A DNA stretch of 15,717 nucleotides, taken from Acidimicrobiaceae bacterium UBA7830. GTDB taxonomy: Bacteria > Actinomycetota > Acidimicrobiia > Acidimicrobiales > Ilumatobacteraceae. A program made the position numbers and the translations under genes. This document shows positions 5,955 to 14,706 of this stretch, one piece after another. Positions within the stretch are counted from its first letter, which is position 1, and the number at the start of each line of letters is the position of its first letter. Location: contig DLTS01000033.1 of NCBI GenBank assembly GCA_002501485.1, forward strand, positions 1-15,717. The letters are read 5' to 3'. The notes beneath the pieces are model-generated. The model was not told where the DNA came from. It made no database searches and was given only the letters and a program-made list of their open reading frames with translations.

Positions 5955-7258
5955 TACCGAATCTCCTCGTCACCGTCAGGCATCACACCGCCCACCGCAA
6001 CAAGATCTGGCCCCCATGCTTCTTCAATGTCCACCTTGGCAAAGCTGCCAGCCGGAAGTGCAGCATCGACATGCACCACACCATCAATTTCAGGCGCTTC
6101 GCGGTGACTCCTGCCGATTCCCGGCTCATCGATGAGCACGGTCACCGTCTCACCAATCAACGCGTCGCGCTTGCGTTCAGTGATGGCATCTTGCAGTTCG
6201 GTGAGTTCAGCGAGCCGCTCGCTCATTAAATTCGGATCAACTTGGCCATCGAGATCATACGCATGCGTGCCAACCTCTCGACTGAAGGCAAAGAATCCGC
6301 ACCAGTCAAGGTTGGCCTCTTCGACGAAGTCGACCAACGCTGTGTGATCATTTTCGGTCTCGCCGGGGTAGCCAACGATGAAATTTGAACGCATCGTTGC
6401 GTCGGGTTGAGCGGAACGAATGTCGGAGATTCGCTGCAGAAACCGATCGCCGTCACCCCAGCGGCGCATTCTGCGCAGTAGCGGTTTGCTCACGTGCTGC
6501 AGAGACAGATCGAAATACGGCACGTCGGTACCGAGAATGACATCAATGAGTTCATCGGAGAGATCGCTCGGATACAAATACAGCAGTCGGACACGACCAA
6601 CTTCTGCTGCAACCGCCTTCACGAGAGGGACAATCGATCCTGTGCCCAACTCGTCTGGCCGGTCAACTCCGTATGATGCGAGATCCTGGGCTACGAGAAC
6701 AATCTCTTGTGCCTGTAGCGAACGGACCTCTTCCAAGATTGATGAGGTATTGCGACTGCGTTGACTCCCGCGGAATGACGGTATGGCACAAAACCCACAC
6801 GAGCGATTGCAGCCCTCAGCAACCTTGACGTATGACCATGGGCGCTGAGCTGGAGGCCGGTGCAGGTTCAATAAATCCATTGTCGGCATCGGCGCCTCAG
6901 CGACAGGAATGAGACGTCGTTTTTGCTGCTCGGTAACCGCACCGCCGAACCCGACGACCGCATCAACTTCGGGAAGTTCAGCAGCAAGTTCGTCTCCGTA
7001 ACGCTCGGCCATACATCCGGTTACGACGAGACGCGAGCCACCCCGGCGGGTCTCATCGAGCTGAAGAATGACCTCGATTGATTCTTTACGCGCCTCTTCG
7101 ATGAACGCGCAGGTATTCACCACGACCAGATCGGCCTCAGAGGCATCGCCCGTCGGAACCAGACCATCGGTGAGCAATGTTCCAACAATTTTGTCCGAGT
7201 CGACCTGATTTTTGGGACAGCCGAGCGTCTCTACATAAAAACGGCCAACTCTTTGCAC
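5954..7258 (-). CDS. rimO: Ribosomal protein S12 methylthiotransferase RimO
   Basis: A radical-SAM methylthiotransferase of 434 residues that modifies the conserved Asp of ribosomal protein S12. The N-terminal UPF0004 domain carries the three cluster cysteines Cys14 (ETLGCPKNQVD), Cys50 (VNTCAFI) and Cys82 (TGCMAERY). The radical-SAM CxxxCxxC is Cys150, Cys154 and Cys157 (EGCNRSCGFCAIP). A TRAM domain follows from about residue 365. LGCPKNQVDSD and the length favour RimO over MiaB. The GTG at 7258 is the only reasonable start: an in-frame TAG lies four codons upstream, and no Shine-Dalgarno is visible. A TANNNT box 6 nt upstream suggests a leaderless transcript. It probably heads the rimO-pgsA-cinA operon, with pgsA overlapping its stop. 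Confidence 0.95.
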   Translation of the reverse strand: MQRVGRFYVETLGCPKNQVDSDKIVGTLLTDGLVPTGDASEADLVVVNTCAFIEEARKESIEVILQLDETRRGGSRLVVTGCMAERYGDELAAELPEVDAVVGFGGAVTEQQKRRLIPVAEAPMPTMDLLNLHRPPAQRPWSYVKVAEGCNRSCGFCAIPSFRGSQRSRNTSSILEEVRSLQAQEIVLVAQDLASYGVDRPDELGTGSIVPLVKAVAAEVGRVRLLYLYPSDLSDELIDVILGTDVPYFDLSLQHVSKPLLRRMRRWGDGDRFLQRISDIRSAQPDATMRSNFIVGYPGETENDHTALVDFVEEANLDWCGFFAFSREVGTHAYDLDGQVDPNLMSERLAELTELQDAITERKRDALIGETVTVLIDEPGIGRSHREAPEIDGVVHVDAALPAGSFAKVDIEEAWGPDLVAVGGVMPDGDEEIR

Positions 7259-7270
7259 GGTCTGACACTA
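7258..7270 (-). promoter_or_regulatory. Candidate leaderless promoter of rimO
   Basis: On the minus strand TAGTGT (7270-7265) is followed by six bases (CAGACC) and then the rimO GTG. This is the spacing expected for a TANNNT -10 box whose first transcribed base is the start codon. No Shine-Dalgarno precedes the GTG, which agrees. No convincing -35 hexamer is seen. It lies in the 81-bp gap after ftsK. Confidence 0.4.
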
Positions 7271-7339
7271 TCCGTCCGGCGCGCAACTTCTGTGGGCAGG
7301 AAGTCGGCTAATTACCAGCCGGCCTTCAAGACGGCAGCC

Positions 7340-9748
7340 TCAGATCTGGCCGTTCTGGCGGAGCAACTCAAATTCTTCAACCGTCATGAGCACAGCCCGG
7401 GCCTTTGAGCCTTCGCTCGGCCCCACCACCCCACGCTGCTCGAGAAGATCCATGATGCGGCCTGCTCGTGCAAAGCCGACTTTGAGTTTGCGTTGCAGCA
7501 TGGAGGTCGAGCCGAGTTGGCTCCGAACAACAAGTTCTACCGCTTGTCGCATGATAACTGCGTCTTCATCGTCATCACCGGCCGAAAATGCGTGCGCATC
7601 AGAGGTGACATCAGCAAAATCACTCGTTCCCCCGCCGCCAACGCTCGCAGCCGATGCATCATCGCCTTCAACCTCGCTCGAGTAGATCGGTTCAGGAGCC
7701 TGCGCCCGCCAATGTTCGACAACCTGTCTGACCTCTTCTTCTCCCACCCAAGATCCTTGAATACGGTTCGCCACCGATGAGTTACCGGGAAGCAGCAGCA
7801 TGTCGCCCTGCCCGACCAACTTTTCGGCTCCTGGCTGATCGAGGATGACTCGAGAGTCAGTGAGGCTTGAGACAGCGAAGGCCATGCGTGCAGGCACATT
7901 CGCTTTGATAACTCCTGTGATCACGTTCACCGATGGACGCTGTGTCGCAACGATGAGGTGAATACCGACCGCTCTCGCCTTTTGCGCGATTCGGGTAATT
8001 GACTCTTCAACGTCGCGTGCCGCAACCATCATGAGGTCGTTCAACTCGTCAACAACGATGACGATGTACGGCATATGTTCATACTCGGCTGCATCTCGTC
8101 CGATAGGTACCTGCAGAGATCCTTTGATAACTGCCGTGTTGTAACCCGTGACATCTCGGTACCCGCACTCCGACAGCGCGTCGTAACGCCGCTCCATCTC
8201 TTTGACTGCCCAGCCCAAGGCGTTTGCCGCCTTCTTTGGGTTTGTCACCGGCTGAGTCAGCAGGTGTGGCAGACGTTGATACTGACCCATTTCAACCTGC
8301 TTCGGGTCGATCAAGATCAGGCGCACCTGATCTGGTGTCGTCCGCATAAGCAGCGAAGTAATAATGCAGTTGATGCCGCTCGATTTACCAGCACCTGTTG
8401 CGCCGGCGATCAACATATGAGGGGTCGTCGCAATATTCAAGAAGACTGCTTTGCCTGCGATATCTTTTCCAATTGCAACTTCAAGTGGATGTGTCGCCTT
8501 CTTCGATTCTTGAGAAACGAGAAGATCGCCAAGCGCAACAAGTTGCCGTCGAGCGTTCGGAACTTCAACACCGATTGCGGAGCGGCCAGGAATTGGGGCA
8601 AGAATGCGCACGTCGGTTGCGGCCATTGCGTAGGCAATGTCTTTTTGAAGGCTCGTGACTTTAGCCACTTTGACGCCAGGGCCAAGTTCGAGTTCATAAC
8701 GAGTAACCGTTGGGCCCACCGTGAAACCCATGAGCTGGGTGTCAACACCATGTTGGGAAAGTGACTCTTGCAGAGTTGCCCCACGAGCTTCGACCGATTT
8801 CATGTCAACCGACTGCTCACCAGCCTTTTCCAGCATTGCCATTGAAGGTAGACGCCACTCTCCTGCCTTCACTGGTGCTGCAGGCGCCGGAGCAGCTTCA
8901 GATTGCGCAGTGGCAGGCTTGGGCGCTCGCTTCTTCCGCAGTGCCTTCGGAGTCGTCTCCGCAAACTCTTCGTCATCAGCGCCGTCGTACAGTATTGGAG
9001 AAGTTGCGAGAGGGTCGAGCATCGCTTGAGGCTCCTCGATCTCACCGTCGACTTCTTCGTGTGCGCGACGCCGTTCCTCTGCTCGTTCGCTTTGCAGAGT
9101 GGCGAGGTTTGACAGTGACTGCCGGAGAAACTTCAGGACAGGACGAGTTCCTTTAGCAACCCCCTTCCCCGAAAGTATCGCCATCTTTCGCAGCGATGCT
9201 CCAGTAATGAGTGCAATAGAGCCAATGAAGACTGCGAAGAGAATCACCACTGCTCCTGCCGGTGCCGCGAGACGTTGAAGCGGTTCGCCACCCGCAACAC
9301 CGAGGAGGCCACCTGAGGAACCCAGCGCATCAAGGTCCGTTAACGAAGTCGGCGTGCGGATGACATGCATGAACCCAAGTGATGACAACACCGCAAGCAC
9401 CCAGCCCAGGCCAAGACGAATGGGGGCTTGCGATTGGCGATCACGAACAAGTGCCACGCCGCTACCAATGAGCACGAGAGGCAGCACATGGCGTCCGATA
9501 CCAAGAAACCAACCGAGAAATGTGCCGGCACCATCGCCAGCTGGGCCGGCGAGCGAGAACCACACTCCAAGAATAAGGAGCACGCCAATCGCTATCAACG
9601 CAATGCCAAGCAGACCTCCATCGTCGCTCTCTTCATTATCGCGGCCGGATGACCGTGCGCGCATATTGCCACCCTTCGAAGCCTTCTTCACAGGCCCCTT
9701 CTTTTGGGCTGAGGGGCGCGACTCTGGAGCATTTCTGCCGTTCGCCAT
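7340..9748 (-). CDS. ftsK: DNA translocase FtsK/SpoIIIE
   Basis: An 802-residue membrane-anchored DNA pump that acts at the division septum in chromosome segregation and dimer resolution. After a basic N-terminus there are four hydrophobic segments at about residues 44-67, 77-101, 111-131 and 163-184. A charged Ala/Pro-rich linker follows (about 215-300), then the RecA-like motor. Walker A GATGAGKSS is at 449-457, Walker B IVIVVDELND at 562-571, and ATQRPSVNVITGVIKAN at 601-617. The C-terminal gamma winged helix (about 728-802, ending SKARAVLMTVEEFE) recognises polar guide sequences. The ATG at 9748 is chosen because TAAGAGGTG just precedes it; a start 120 nt upstream would run into the lipoprotein gene. 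The length is normal for actinobacterial FtsK. Confidence 0.96.
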   Translation of the reverse strand: MANGRNAPESRPSAQKKGPVKKASKGGNMRARSSGRDNEESDDGGLLGIALIAIGVLLILGVWFSLAGPAGDGAGTFLGWFLGIGRHVLPLVLIGSGVALVRDRQSQAPIRLGLGWVLAVLSSLGFMHVIRTPTSLTDLDALGSSGGLLGVAGGEPLQRLAAPAGAVVILFAVFIGSIALITGASLRKMAILSGKGVAKGTRPVLKFLRQSLSNLATLQSERAEERRRAHEEVDGEIEEPQAMLDPLATSPILYDGADDEEFAETTPKALRKKRAPKPATAQSEAAPAPAAPVKAGEWRLPSMAMLEKAGEQSVDMKSVEARGATLQESLSQHGVDTQLMGFTVGPTVTRYELELGPGVKVAKVTSLQKDIAYAMAATDVRILAPIPGRSAIGVEVPNARRQLVALGDLLVSQESKKATHPLEVAIGKDIAGKAVFLNIATTPHMLIAGATGAGKSSGINCIITSLLMRTTPDQVRLILIDPKQVEMGQYQRLPHLLTQPVTNPKKAANALGWAVKEMERRYDALSECGYRDVTGYNTAVIKGSLQVPIGRDAAEYEHMPYIVIVVDELNDLMMVAARDVEESITRIAQKARAVGIHLIVATQRPSVNVITGVIKANVPARMAFAVSSLTDSRVILDQPGAEKLVGQGDMLLLPGNSSVANRIQGSWVGEEEVRQVVEHWRAQAPEPIYSSEVEGDDASAASVGGGGTSDFADVTSDAHAFSAGDDDEDAVIMRQAVELVVRSQLGSTSMLQRKLKVGFARAGRIMDLLEQRGVVGPSEGSKARAVLMTVEEFELLRQNGQI

Positions 9749-9797
9749 GCACCTCTTACGGTACCAACGTAACGCCCTTCGGTTCAGCCATACCCCG

Positions 9798-10310
9798 TCA
9801 TGACGCCTGAACGCCGAGTATTCGACCGTCGCCCGAGAGGAGCACCAGCAATGTCCCACCCTTTTCATTCACCACGGTTGCATCGACAATTGCTGATCCG
9901 TCTCCAGCACCCTGCACCGCTACATCGATGATTACTGGCGTGAACAATTCCAAGTCGATCTGGTTGAAAAGTTTCGCCGGATCAATATCGATCGCCGCAG
10001 CCCGAAACGTGGCTCCCTCGGCCGGCAATCTTTCACCGTCAGAGGTGAGTTCACTCTCTTCATACCGATATGTCTTTGCGAACATGTCGAGAGCATCCCC
10101 AGAGTCAGATTTGACAGTTTCAGCGACAACAAGAGTAACGCCTTTGAGGTCGGCCGAGACTTCGAAGTACTGAAGACCGCTGCCAATCGTTGATTCGAGT
10201 GTGCTAATCGCCTCGGGAATATCAGTGATCAAAGGCCGGGCATTTTCGGCTGACGAAACACACCCTCCGATACCAACGGCCATAAGAGCAGCAAGCCGCG
10301 CGATCCGCAT
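9798..10310 (-). CDS. Putative small lipoprotein of unknown function
   Basis: 170 residues I do not recognise. The N-terminus MRIARLAALMAVGIGGC looks like a lipoprotein signal: two arginines, a hydrophobic stretch and a lipobox-like IGGC, with Cys17 as the expected lipidated residue. The rest is about 150 residues of mixed alpha/beta character with many acidic residues, no cysteines and no membrane segment, so it is probably displayed outside the cytoplasmic membrane. The C-terminal part (VVNEKGGTLLVLLSGDGRILGVQAS) reads like beta strands, as in small GerMN- or NTF2-like folds, but there is no clear motif. Its ATG overlaps the RNase J stop by one base (TGATG), and ftsK begins 49 nt downstream. 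It is therefore probably cotranscribed with dapA, rnj and perhaps ftsK. The gene call is good and the function is unknown. Confidence 0.8.
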   Translation of the reverse strand: MRIARLAALMAVGIGGCVSSAENARPLITDIPEAISTLESTIGSGLQYFEVSADLKGVTLVVAETVKSDSGDALDMFAKTYRYEESELTSDGERLPAEGATFRAAAIDIDPAKLFNQIDLELFTPVIIDVAVQGAGDGSAIVDATVVNEKGGTLLVLLSGDGRILGVQAS

Positions 10311-12010
10311 CAGGTTTCCATTACAACCGGAACGATCATTGGTCGGCGTTTTGTCCGTTCGTTGACAAACCGCCCGGCAGAGCGACGAACCTCTCGTTCG
10401 AGCGCCTCGACATCTCTGATGCCGTCAGCAAGGGCTCGCTCGACCGATGCAGCCACGGTGTCACACGCCTCATCAAGCAAATCTTCAGCTTCTGGGGCAT
10501 AGACCCACCCACGAGTGATGATCTCCGGACCGGTGAGTACCGACCCGGATTGCACGTCGACCGTCAACACAACGACGACAACACCTTCTTCGGCGAGCAC
10601 TCGCCGGTCGCGAATGACACCAGTGCCAACGTCACCGATGATGCCGTCGACATAAACATACCCAGCAGGAACCCGGTCAACGTGGCCAGCTCCATCACCG
10701 TCAAGCAACAACACATCACCGTCTTCGCAAAGCAACACCCGGTCATCAGGGAGACCCATGACCCGACCGAGTGCTGCGTTCGCAACGAGGTGTCGGTATT
10801 CCCCATGTACGGGAACAAACCACTCGGGCTGCACGATCGACAGGTACGTCTTGATGTCATCAGCCTGAGCGTGACCGGTTGCATGAACATCAGCGACACC
10901 AGAGTGAACGACTTGTGCTCCTCGACGAAGCAACCCATCGATTACTCGGTTCACATTGTTCTCATTACCCGGAATCGCATGACTCGAAAGCACAATCGTG
11001 TCGCTGTCACCAAGTTGCACGAAACGATTCTCGCCTCGAGCGAGCAACGCGAGGGCTGACATCGGTTCACCCTGACTGCCGGTTGAAATAACACAAATTT
11101 CGCCTGGCGGGTATCGATCAATGTCTTCGACGTCAATGAGCGATGCGTCGGGAATTGAGATGACACCAAGGTCTCGTCCGAGTTGGACGTTCTTCCGCAT
11201 GCTGAGGCCGAGGGTCGCAACTTTCCGACCCGCAGCAATCGCCGCATCTGCGATCTGCTGAATGCGATGCAAGTGACTTGCAAAGCTCGCAGTGATGATG
11301 CGCCTGCCTTCGTGCTCGGCGAAGACTTGGCGTAGCACGCTGCCAACAGAGGTTTCGCTCGGGGCAAAGCCAGCCTCTTCTGCATTTGTCGAATCTGCGA
11401 GCAGCAAACGAATTCCTTCTGAGCGCGCAATCTCCCCGAGACGGGCGAGATCGCAACGCCGATCGTCAACCGGCGTCAGATCAAGCTTGTAGTCACCCGA
11501 GTGCAAAATAACGCCCTGATCAGTGCGAACAACGATTGCATGAGCATGCGGCACCGAGTGGGTGACCGGCACAAATTCGACCTCAAAGGGACCAATCGAC
11601 ACCCGGTCACCATCGTTCGTCGGCACGAAATCAACTCTGCCGAGAAGACCGCCTTCTTCGATCCGGTTCCGCGCCAGACCAAGAGTGAGCCTCGACCCAA
11701 ACAATGGCAAAGGAGTATCCCGACAATCACCAATTCCATGTTCGTCACGCAAAAGAAACTGAATGCCGCCAACATGATCTTCGTGGCCATGAGTTGCGAC
11801 AAGACCAACGATCAGTGACGCGTTCTTCCGTAAATAGGTGAAGTCAGGCAGCACAAGATCGATACCGTGCAGGTCGGCCGACGGGAACATAATGCCGCAG
11901 TCAATAACCAGAATCGATCGGTCAGTGTCTGTTCCTTGTTCGATTGCGAGACAGTTGCGGCCAATTTCTCCAAGACCGCCAAGTATGACGATCCGAACCG
12001 GTTCAGCCAC
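10310..12010 (-). CDS. rnj: Ribonuclease J
   Basis: A metallo-beta-lactamase/beta-CASP ribonuclease of 566 residues with 5'-3' exonuclease and endonuclease activity in mRNA turnover and rRNA maturation. DCGIMFP is at residues 37-43 and the metal-binding HGHEDH at 74-79. HSVPHAHA is at 151-158 and HSGDYK, carrying the metal-bridging Asp, at 170-175. beta-CASP motifs STGSQGEP (309-316), SSHAIPGNE (342-350), HATGHA (376-381) and VHGEYRH (401-407) follow, and a C-terminal domain runs from about 450. The start is GTG at 12010, overlapping the end of dapA by 8 nt and placing VRIVILGGLGEIGRN at the normal N-terminus. An upstream in-frame start (12073) would extend 70 nt into dapA. The dapA-rnj order is seen in many actinobacteria. 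Confidence 0.96.
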   Translation of the reverse strand: MAEPVRIVILGGLGEIGRNCLAIEQGTDTDRSILVIDCGIMFPSADLHGIDLVLPDFTYLRKNASLIVGLVATHGHEDHVGGIQFLLRDEHGIGDCRDTPLPLFGSRLTLGLARNRIEEGGLLGRVDFVPTNDGDRVSIGPFEVEFVPVTHSVPHAHAIVVRTDQGVILHSGDYKLDLTPVDDRRCDLARLGEIARSEGIRLLLADSTNAEEAGFAPSETSVGSVLRQVFAEHEGRRIITASFASHLHRIQQIADAAIAAGRKVATLGLSMRKNVQLGRDLGVISIPDASLIDVEDIDRYPPGEICVISTGSQGEPMSALALLARGENRFVQLGDSDTIVLSSHAIPGNENNVNRVIDGLLRRGAQVVHSGVADVHATGHAQADDIKTYLSIVQPEWFVPVHGEYRHLVANAALGRVMGLPDDRVLLCEDGDVLLLDGDGAGHVDRVPAGYVYVDGIIGDVGTGVIRDRRVLAEEGVVVVVLTVDVQSGSVLTGPEIITRGWVYAPEAEDLLDEACDTVAASVERALADGIRDVEALEREVRRSAGRFVNERTKRRPMIVPVVMET

Positions 12011-12899
12011 GTGCTGACACCAGGTCTGCGTAAATTCGACGAGCCTCGTCCTCGAGACCGGCTGGCGCATCACCTAACGGGAGTCGGCACTGACCCACCT
12101 CGAAACCGAGGGTTCGCATCATCGCTTTTGACGGAATCGGGTTTGGGGTGAGATCTCCAGTTTCGAACGCGAAACTTGGCAACATTCGCTGGTTGATCGC
12201 TGTCGCCGCCGCAAAATTTCCATTCTCAAGCGATGCCAACATGTCAACATGGTCGGGAGCCGTCCAGTGGGTCGCAACACCGATTGTTCCCACAGCGCCC
12301 ACCGACAACAGCGGAAGAGTGAGACCATCGTCGCCGCTATACACCTCAAAATCTGGCGGTGCTTCGCGAATGACTCGGGCAGTTTCAGCAGGGTTCGCTG
12401 CGGCGTCTTTCAATCCGATGACGTTCTTCTCTTCATGAGCCAACCGAAGCAATACCTCGGATGAAACCTTCCGGCCTGTTCGGACTGGAATGTCATAAAT
12501 CACTTGCGGCAGATCAACCGCTTGCGCAATGGCACGTAAATGTTGCTCGATACCTGCCTGCGACGGTCGGTTGTAATAAGGGCACAGCGACAAGATGCCG
12601 TGGACGCCAAGCAACTTTGCCCGCAGCGAGAGTTCAACCGAATGAGCGGTGTTGTTGCCAACAGTACCCGCAATGACCGGAACGTCGACAGCTTCAAGCA
12701 CCGCCGAGAACATCGAAAGTTTTTCGTCATCGGACAGAGCTGGCGACTCGCCAGTGGTACCACACACGACGAGGCCCTCGTTTCCCTCGTCAACAAGACG
12801 GCGTGCAAGTTGCTGGGCTACGTCGAGGTCGACGTTGCCGTCACTCCCAAACGGAGTGATCAGAGCTGTGAGGATTCGTCCGAATTTTGGCGATGGCAT
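12003..12899 (-). CDS. dapA: 4-hydroxy-tetrahydrodipicolinate synthase
   Basis: A 298-residue class I aldolase-type enzyme that condenses pyruvate with aspartate semialdehyde, the entry step to diaminopimelate and lysine. GTTGES is at residues 47-52. Tyr135 and the carboxylate-binding Arg140 are in YDIPVRTG, and the Schiff-base Lys164 is in GLKDA, all at the expected spacing. SGDDGLTLP and NPIPSKAMM further support DapA rather than N-acetylneuraminate lyase or other relatives. The ATG at 12899 is preferred over TTG at 12908; the Shine-Dalgarno is weak (TTTGGA). It is the first gene of the dapA-rnj-lipoprotein series; rnj overlaps its end by 8 nt. The 53 bases upstream hold a possible promoter and separate it from the diiron gene. 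Confidence 0.95.
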   Translation of the reverse strand: MPSPKFGRILTALITPFGSDGNVDLDVAQQLARRLVDEGNEGLVVCGTTGESPALSDDEKLSMFSAVLEAVDVPVIAGTVGNNTAHSVELSLRAKLLGVHGILSLCPYYNRPSQAGIEQHLRAIAQAVDLPQVIYDIPVRTGRKVSSEVLLRLAHEEKNVIGLKDAAANPAETARVIREAPPDFEVYSGDDGLTLPLLSVGAVGTIGVATHWTAPDHVDMLASLENGNFAAATAINQRMLPSFAFETGDLTPNPIPSKAMMRTLGFEVGQCRLPLGDAPAGLEDEARRIYADLVSARG

Positions 12900-12908
12900 G
12901 CAGTCCAA

Positions 12909-12914
12909 AGACTA
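12909..12914 (-). promoter_or_regulatory. Possible -10 element of dapA
   Basis: On the minus strand TAGTCT (12914-12909) fits TANNNT. A start 6-7 nt downstream would leave only two or three untranslated bases before the ATG at 12899, matching the weak Shine-Dalgarno. The expected -35 position reads GTGGCG, which is poor. The nearby CGGCGCGCCG (12924-12933) is a perfect palindrome without a loop and is not clearly a terminator for the upstream diiron gene. Confidence 0.25.
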
Positions 12915-12952
12915 GTGATCTGACGGCGCGCCGCCACGCTCATCAGTCGCTG

Positions 12953-14074
12953 TTAGCTCAGCTGGTATTGCTCGTATTCGCTGCCCGTGTCTTCGAGGTC
13001 TTCGAACTGGATGACATCCATTTCTTCGAACCGCCGCCGAAGCCACGAGTTGTTACGATCTAAGAGTCCAAGTTTTTTGCTATTCGGGACGATCTTTGCG
13101 AAAAGCATCTGCTGGAACATTTTCCGGGTTGGGTCATGGAGAACTAGAGGGACAACGTCTTTTGGATTCACCCCGTGTCGCTCCCAAACTTCTTGTTGTA
13201 AGAAGCGGTCCCGCATCCGGATGGCAGCTTCGAAAGCGAACTCTTGTCGTTCGAGTAATTCTTTGTCGCTCATTTCGGCGTACACCTCTTTGAGGGAGAG
13301 AACTCCGAACGCAACGTGCCGTGCTTCATCGGCCATCACGTATTTCAACAAGTTGTTTAGAAGCGGCTCGTCGGTCAGCTGACGCATGTAGCCAAATGCT
13401 GCGAGAGCTAACCCTTCGACCATGATTTGCATGCCGAGGTAGGTCATGTCCCAGCGCGAGTCCTCAATAATGTCATCGAGCAACATCCGCAGGTGAGCGT
13501 TGACTTGGAACCCACCGCCCATCTTTTCATCCAGGTAGCGGCCGAAGACTTCAACATGCCGGGCCTCGTCAACAACTTGAGTTGCGGCGTACAGTTTGGC
13601 ATCGTACCACGGGACGGTTTCAGTGATCTTTGCGGTGCACAGCAGTGCCCCTTGTTCTCCGTGGAGGAACTGTGACAGCGTCCAGCGTCTGCTGTCGATC
13701 CCGAAGTTCAGCCATTCTTTGTCGTTCCACTTCTCAACGATGGTTCCCGCATAGTGGTCCGGTGACAGTCCAGAAGCTAACGCTGCTTGGTCGGCAGCAA
13801 CCACTTTGTCGATTTCCACAGATGTGTCCCAGTCGAGGTCTGTTGTCCCGTTCCACTGGCTGGTTTTTGCTTTTTCGTACAACTTGCGGAGCTGCGGTCG
13901 TAGCAGCGAATAGTCCCAGGTGAAGATGGCATCGGCGTTGTCTTTGACCGCATGTTCCACTTCGTCGGCGTCGACATTTGTCACGGCAAGGATTGCTTCG
14001 ATGTCGTCGATTTCATTGCGGCCGATGATGTCAGCGTTTGCTGCGTGACCTGTTGGTTGTTCGGTGGTGCTCAT
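12953..14074 (-). CDS. Ferritin-like diiron-carboxylate protein, probable oxygenase or desaturase
   Basis: 373 residues with a complete ferritin-like diiron site. Glu140 is in FLHGEQGA, Glu170 and His173 in VVDEARH, Glu220 in IMVEGLA, and Glu250 and His253 in MADEARH. This is four carboxylates and two histidines in the order of the ribonucleotide reductase R2 / bacterial multicomponent monooxygenase superfamily, whose signature is a pair of DExRH motifs. There is no signal peptide; the protein is likely a cytoplasmic four-helix-bundle enzyme activating O2. At 373 residues it is shorter than methane or toluene monooxygenase large subunits, and no reductase or coupling-protein genes are adjacent. 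AAGGAG-like AGGAG stands 7 nt before the ATG, which overlaps the tetR stop (ATGA), so the regulator and enzyme are cotranscribed. The diiron call is firm. Oxygenase, desaturase or N-oxygenase activity on an acyl substrate is inference. Confidence 0.85.
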   Translation of the reverse strand: MSTTEQPTGHAANADIIGRNEIDDIEAILAVTNVDADEVEHAVKDNADAIFTWDYSLLRPQLRKLYEKAKTSQWNGTTDLDWDTSVEIDKVVAADQAALASGLSPDHYAGTIVEKWNDKEWLNFGIDSRRWTLSQFLHGEQGALLCTAKITETVPWYDAKLYAATQVVDEARHVEVFGRYLDEKMGGGFQVNAHLRMLLDDIIEDSRWDMTYLGMQIMVEGLALAAFGYMRQLTDEPLLNNLLKYVMADEARHVAFGVLSLKEVYAEMSDKELLERQEFAFEAAIRMRDRFLQQEVWERHGVNPKDVVPLVLHDPTRKMFQQMLFAKIVPNSKKLGLLDRNNSWLRRRFEEMDVIQFEDLEDTGSEYEQYQLS

Positions 14075-14703
14075 GATGTGCTCCTGTTTAGGGTTGCGGC
14101 CGTGCCAGAAAACGACTCTGGCAAGGCCACTGCAGTGATAATTGGGCGGAGAAATTGGCGGACGGTATCAGCATCGCTGAGGTCAACTGATTCGTCCGGT
14201 GAGAGGAAATACGAGACGGTGAGACGGGCCACAAGGTCAATCAATCTGTGAGCCGGCTCCCGACCGATGAGAGGGTCAAGCTGAGGTGAAAGCGCAACTG
14301 TTGCCATTCGAATGATTCTCGGCAGTCCGGTTGCGGTGAGTTGGCCAAGCGCTTCACCTGGCTCAGAACTCAGCATCATTGCAAGATGAGAGTGGGTGCG
14401 CAGGAGTGAAGTTGCTGCCGCAACGCTGTGGGCAACAACATCTTCAACGTTGCCGAGGCCATCGATCTCTGCGAGCACCTGCTCAAAAAACTGGTGCAAT
14501 TCGCGGACGTGCAACGCCTCGAAGAGCACATCGCGACCTCCCGGGAAAAGTCGGTAAACCGAAGCACGCGACACGCCTGACTCTTGGCAAATGTCGTCAA
14601 TCGTCACCTTTGAAAAGCCAAAACGGTGGATGCAGTCGAGCGCCGCGTCGAGAACTGCGTGTTCAACAACCGCAGAGTCCTTTCGCGATGTGGCATCTGT
14701 CAC
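14071..14703 (-). CDS. TetR family transcriptional regulator
   Basis: A 210-residue TetR-type repressor. The N-terminal DNA-binding domain spans about residues 12-60, with the helix-turn-helix at VTIDDICQESGVSRASVYRLF (33-53) followed by the family-typical PGGRDVLFEAL. The remaining all-helical region is the ligand-binding and dimerisation domain, whose effector cannot be predicted. The start is GTG at 14703 with no Shine-Dalgarno. The first base lies 7 nt after a TAATGT -10 box, so the transcript is probably leaderless. A perfect inverted repeat overlaps that promoter and is the obvious operator. The stop overlaps the diiron gene start as ATGA. An acyl-CoA ligase gene ends 53 nt upstream. 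Control of its own operon is well supported by the layout; whether it also controls the ligase cannot be seen. Confidence 0.93.
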   Translation of the reverse strand: MTDATSRKDSAVVEHAVLDAALDCIHRFGFSKVTIDDICQESGVSRASVYRLFPGGRDVLFEALHVRELHQFFEQVLAEIDGLGNVEDVVAHSVAAATSLLRTHSHLAMMLSSEPGEALGQLTATGLPRIIRMATVALSPQLDPLIGREPAHRLIDLVARLTVSYFLSPDESVDLSDADTVRQFLRPIITAVALPESFSGTAATLNRSTS

Positions 14704-14706
14704 ATT

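Noticed and set aside
7305..7321. CGGCT-AATTACC-AGCCG as an ftsK terminator
   Set aside because: Five-base stem with no following T-run on the minus strand; too weak to annotate.
8075..8764. 229-codon plus-strand open frame opposite ftsK
   Set aside because: Antisense to the conserved FtsK motor; composition is unlike a real protein (rich in Cys, His and Arg) and no ribosome binding site stands out.
9756..9791. An 11-codon ORF (ATG to TAA) between the lipoprotein gene and ftsK, stop overlapping the ftsK SD
   Set aside because: It has only a G-run directly against the ATG, not a spaced Shine-Dalgarno, and no supporting structure, unlike the carD leader.
10550..11059. 169-codon plus-strand open frame opposite rnj
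   Set aside because: Antisense to conserved RNase J motifs; no recognisable features.
12924..12933. CGGCGCGCCG palindrome between dapA and the diiron gene
   Set aside because: A loop-less GC palindrome; no T-run and no sign of a protein site. Could be chance in a GC-rich gap.
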